This document shows positions 5,260 through 6,402 of a DNA stretch of 6,402 nucleotides, in pieces (within the stretch, counting starts at the first letter, position 1; each line of letters opens with the position of its first letter). Location of the stretch: positions 1-6,402 of the forward strand of contig JALOLG010000151.1 of NCBI GenBank assembly GCA_025456105.1, given 5' to 3'. The stretch comes from Ilumatobacteraceae bacterium (lineage in GTDB: Bacteria > Actinomycetota > Acidimicrobiia > Acidimicrobiales > Ilumatobacteraceae). A program made the position numbers and the translations under genes. A model generated the notes under the pieces. It was not told the DNA's origin and made no database searches. It saw nothing but the letters and a program-made list of their open reading frames with translations.

Positions 5260-5915
5260 TCCGACGTCCGCAGCTCCGGCCGAGCGGTGGTGACGACGGC
5301 GACGACGTCGCGAGGAACCTCCGCACGGCCCGCATGGAGGCGTTCAGCGACGGTGTGTTCGCGATCGCCATCACGCTCCTGGTGCTCGAGATCTCGCTCC
5401 CCGAGGACGAATCGATCGGTCACGGTCTGCTCACGCTGTGGCCGTCGTACGTCGCGTACGTCACGAGCTTCCTCACCATCGGCGGCGTGTGGCTCTCCCA
5501 CACCCTCATCACCGAGTACCTGAGCTCGGCCGACGCGATCCTGCTCCGCCTCAACCTGGCGCTGCTGCTCATGGTCTCGTTCCTGCCGTTCCCGTCGCGG
5601 CTGCTCGCCGAGTCGATGAACGACACCGAGGATGCGCGGATCGTCGCACCCTTCTACGGCTTGGTGCTGCTCGCGCTCGGCATCCTCGTGTCGGCGATGT
5701 GGCGCTACGGCGTGCGGGCGGGCCTCGTCCGCCCCGATGCCGACGACATCGAGGTCCGCTCGATCGGGCGCCGCCTCTCGCCAGCCCTGGGCTTCTACGT
5801 CGTCTCCATCGCCATCGGCCTGCTGCTGCCCCGGCTCGCCCCGCTGCTGTACATGGCGATCGCCGTCTACGTCCTCGTACCGATCGCGTCCGGTTATCGG
5901 CGGACATGGACGTGA
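5256..5915 (+). CDS. TMEM175/DUF1211-type potassium channel-like membrane protein
   Basis: A 219-residue membrane protein. The hallmark of prokaryotic TMEM175 proteins, R..(A)FSDGVFAIAITLLVLEI, is present at residues 26-46; in the family the FSDG helix lines the pore. About six membrane segments follow the usual pattern: roughly 30-48, 60-83, 95-114, 128-149, 174-191 and 193-211. The family motif around the third helix, LRLNLALLLMVSFLPFPSRLL (97-117, typically W.N...L...SF.PFP), is also clear. Bacterial members assemble as tetramers and conduct K+ without the classical TVGYG filter. The N-terminal 20 residues are acidic and probably cytoplasmic. Start GTG 5256 is supported by the AGGAGGT at 5244-5250 and overlaps the stop of the 100-residue gene, so the two are translationally coupled. 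The family is secure; ion selectivity in this organism is inferred. Confidence 0.93.
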   Translation: MIRRPQLRPSGGDDGDDVARNLRTARMEAFSDGVFAIAITLLVLEISLPEDESIGHGLLTLWPSYVAYVTSFLTIGGVWLSHTLITEYLSSADAILLRLNLALLLMVSFLPFPSRLLAESMNDTEDARIVAPFYGLVLLALGILVSAMWRYGVRAGLVRPDADDIEVRSIGRRLSPALGFYVVSIAIGLLLPRLAPLLYMAIAVYVLVPIASGYRRTWT

Positions 5916-5943
5916 CCCGAGCCGGCGAGGTAGATACCTGCCC
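5907..5943 (+). promoter_or_regulatory. candidate promoter for a leaderless SCP2-like transcript
   Basis: TGGACG (5907-5912, 4 of 6 to TTGACA) and TAGATA (5931-5936) are 18 bases apart. The A of ATG 5944 lies 7 bases after the -10-like box, the expected distance for a transcription start. That is the typical leaderless arrangement in actinobacteria. The final A of the -10 box is a mismatch to TAnnnT. A GAGGT (5927-5931) also exists but is 12 bases from ATG 5944, too far to be a good ribosome binding site. Confidence 0.4.
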
Positions 5944-6366
5944 ATGTCCATGAGCAACGAGCGCCTTCCGTTCCTGTCCGACGAGTGGCGCGCTGCGGTG
6001 CGCGCGCTCGTCGCCGAGCTCGAGGGGTCGTCGGTCGACCGTCCGGGTCTCGTCGTGAACGCCACGATCACCGGCGTGCCGTTCGGCCCGGGCACCCTCG
6101 ATCTGCACTCCGAGCACGGACCGCTCGTGGGCTGGGAGCCAGGCCACGCCGACGGTGCGGCCTTCGAGATCCGCACCGACTACTACACGGCGAAGGCGCT
6201 GGTGCTCGACAGCTCACCCACCGCCGACGGCCTCGCACAGGGGTTCTCCTCGGGCGCCGTCGACGTGGTGGGCGACCGAGCGCGGTACCGGGAGTGGTGG
6301 ACGGAGCGCATGCACGAGGCTCGAGCCGCCGAGCTCGACGACCGGATACGCGCGATCACGTCGTGA
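5944..6366 (+). CDS. SCP2-like (sterol carrier fold) protein, copy 2
   Basis: A 140-residue paralogue of the protein at 4556-4960. Shared blocks run its full length: LPFLSDEW (8-15), PGLVVNAT (34-41), VPFG.GTL (46-53), GWEPGHA (63-69), DY..A..LVL (79-88), DVVGD (107-111), WW (118-119) and RIR.IT at the end. Relative to copy 1 it has a four-residue longer N-terminus and about two extra residues near 93-95. The SCP2-type elements (TDYYTAKALVL; GAVDVVGD) suggest a lipid- or acyl-binding role; the ligand is unknown. Two in-frame ATGs, 5944 and 5950, are possible. 5944 is preferred because it sits at leaderless distance from a TAGATA box, but the conserved region begins after both. It lies 28 bases after the TMEM175-type gene, without overlap, and may have its own promoter. 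The strong copy-to-copy conservation argues that both genes are functional. Confidence 0.83.
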   Translation: MSMSNERLPFLSDEWRAAVRALVAELEGSSVDRPGLVVNATITGVPFGPGTLDLHSEHGPLVGWEPGHADGAAFEIRTDYYTAKALVLDSSPTADGLAQGFSSGAVDVVGDRARYREWWTERMHEARAAELDDRIRAITS

Positions 6367-6402
6367 TCGGTCGAGGAGCAGTTCGGGTGCATCGGCGGTC
6401 CG

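Noticed and set aside
4950..6176. Minus-strand open frame of 408 codons opposite the TMEM175-type gene
   Set aside because: It is antisense to a clear membrane protein, and its own product is a charged, repetitive arginine/glutamate-rich sequence without recognisable motifs.
6373..6402. GAGGAG (6373-6378) followed by GTG 6387 as the start of a further gene
   Set aside because: Spacing is acceptable, but only five codons remain in the window, so a coding claim cannot be supported.

Overview
The window is a very GC-rich (roughly 70 % by eye), densely packed bacterial segment. Codon use is strongly biased to G/C in third positions, starts are ATG or GTG, and neighbouring genes often overlap by 4 bases (ATGA or GTGA). 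Together with the protein families present, this suggests a high-GC actinobacterium, perhaps of the Acidimicrobiia. The class is inference from composition and gene content, not from a marker gene.

Layout. (1) Positions 1-1088, plus strand: the C-terminal end of a phytanoyl-CoA dioxygenase (PhyH)-like Fe(II)/2-oxoglutarate oxygenase, overlapped by a complete alpha/beta-hydrolase; probably one catabolic or tailoring operon that begins upstream of the window. (2) 1089-1200: a short convergent intergenic region. (3) 1201-3934: a divergent two-component system, with an OmpR/PhoB-type response regulator on the minus strand and a soluble histidine kinase with three PAS-like domains on the plus strand, sharing a region of about 100 bp. 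(4) 3935-4504: a short regulatory region, then a DUF1269-type protein with a glycine-rich hydrophobic core. (5) 4510-4545: a perfect 15-bp GC-rich hairpin. (6) 4556-6366: two SCP2-like sterol-carrier-fold paralogues on either side of two small membrane-associated genes. One of these is a 100-residue protein resembling the C-terminal end of AI-2E family transporters; the other is a six-helix TMEM175/DUF1211-type channel protein. The first three genes of this block are joined by 4-base overlaps.

How the parts may work together. The kinase has no membrane segment, so it should sense a cytosolic signal through its PAS domains and phosphorylate the divergently encoded regulator. The most interesting non-coding signal is a set of 7-bp GCACCCG direct repeats at an exact 11-bp period, the geometry of PhoB/OmpR-family operators. 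Three copies lie between the kinase and the DUF1269 gene. A two-unit version (GCACCCG, 4 bp, GCACTTG) lies on the minus strand in the kinase/regulator intergenic region. A simple hypothesis is that the regulator controls itself and the DUF1269 gene through these repeats. The downstream SCP2/TMEM175 block looks like a separate membrane- or lipid-related cluster, set off by the hairpin. I saw no RNA genes, CRISPR arrays, insertion sequences or phage genes.
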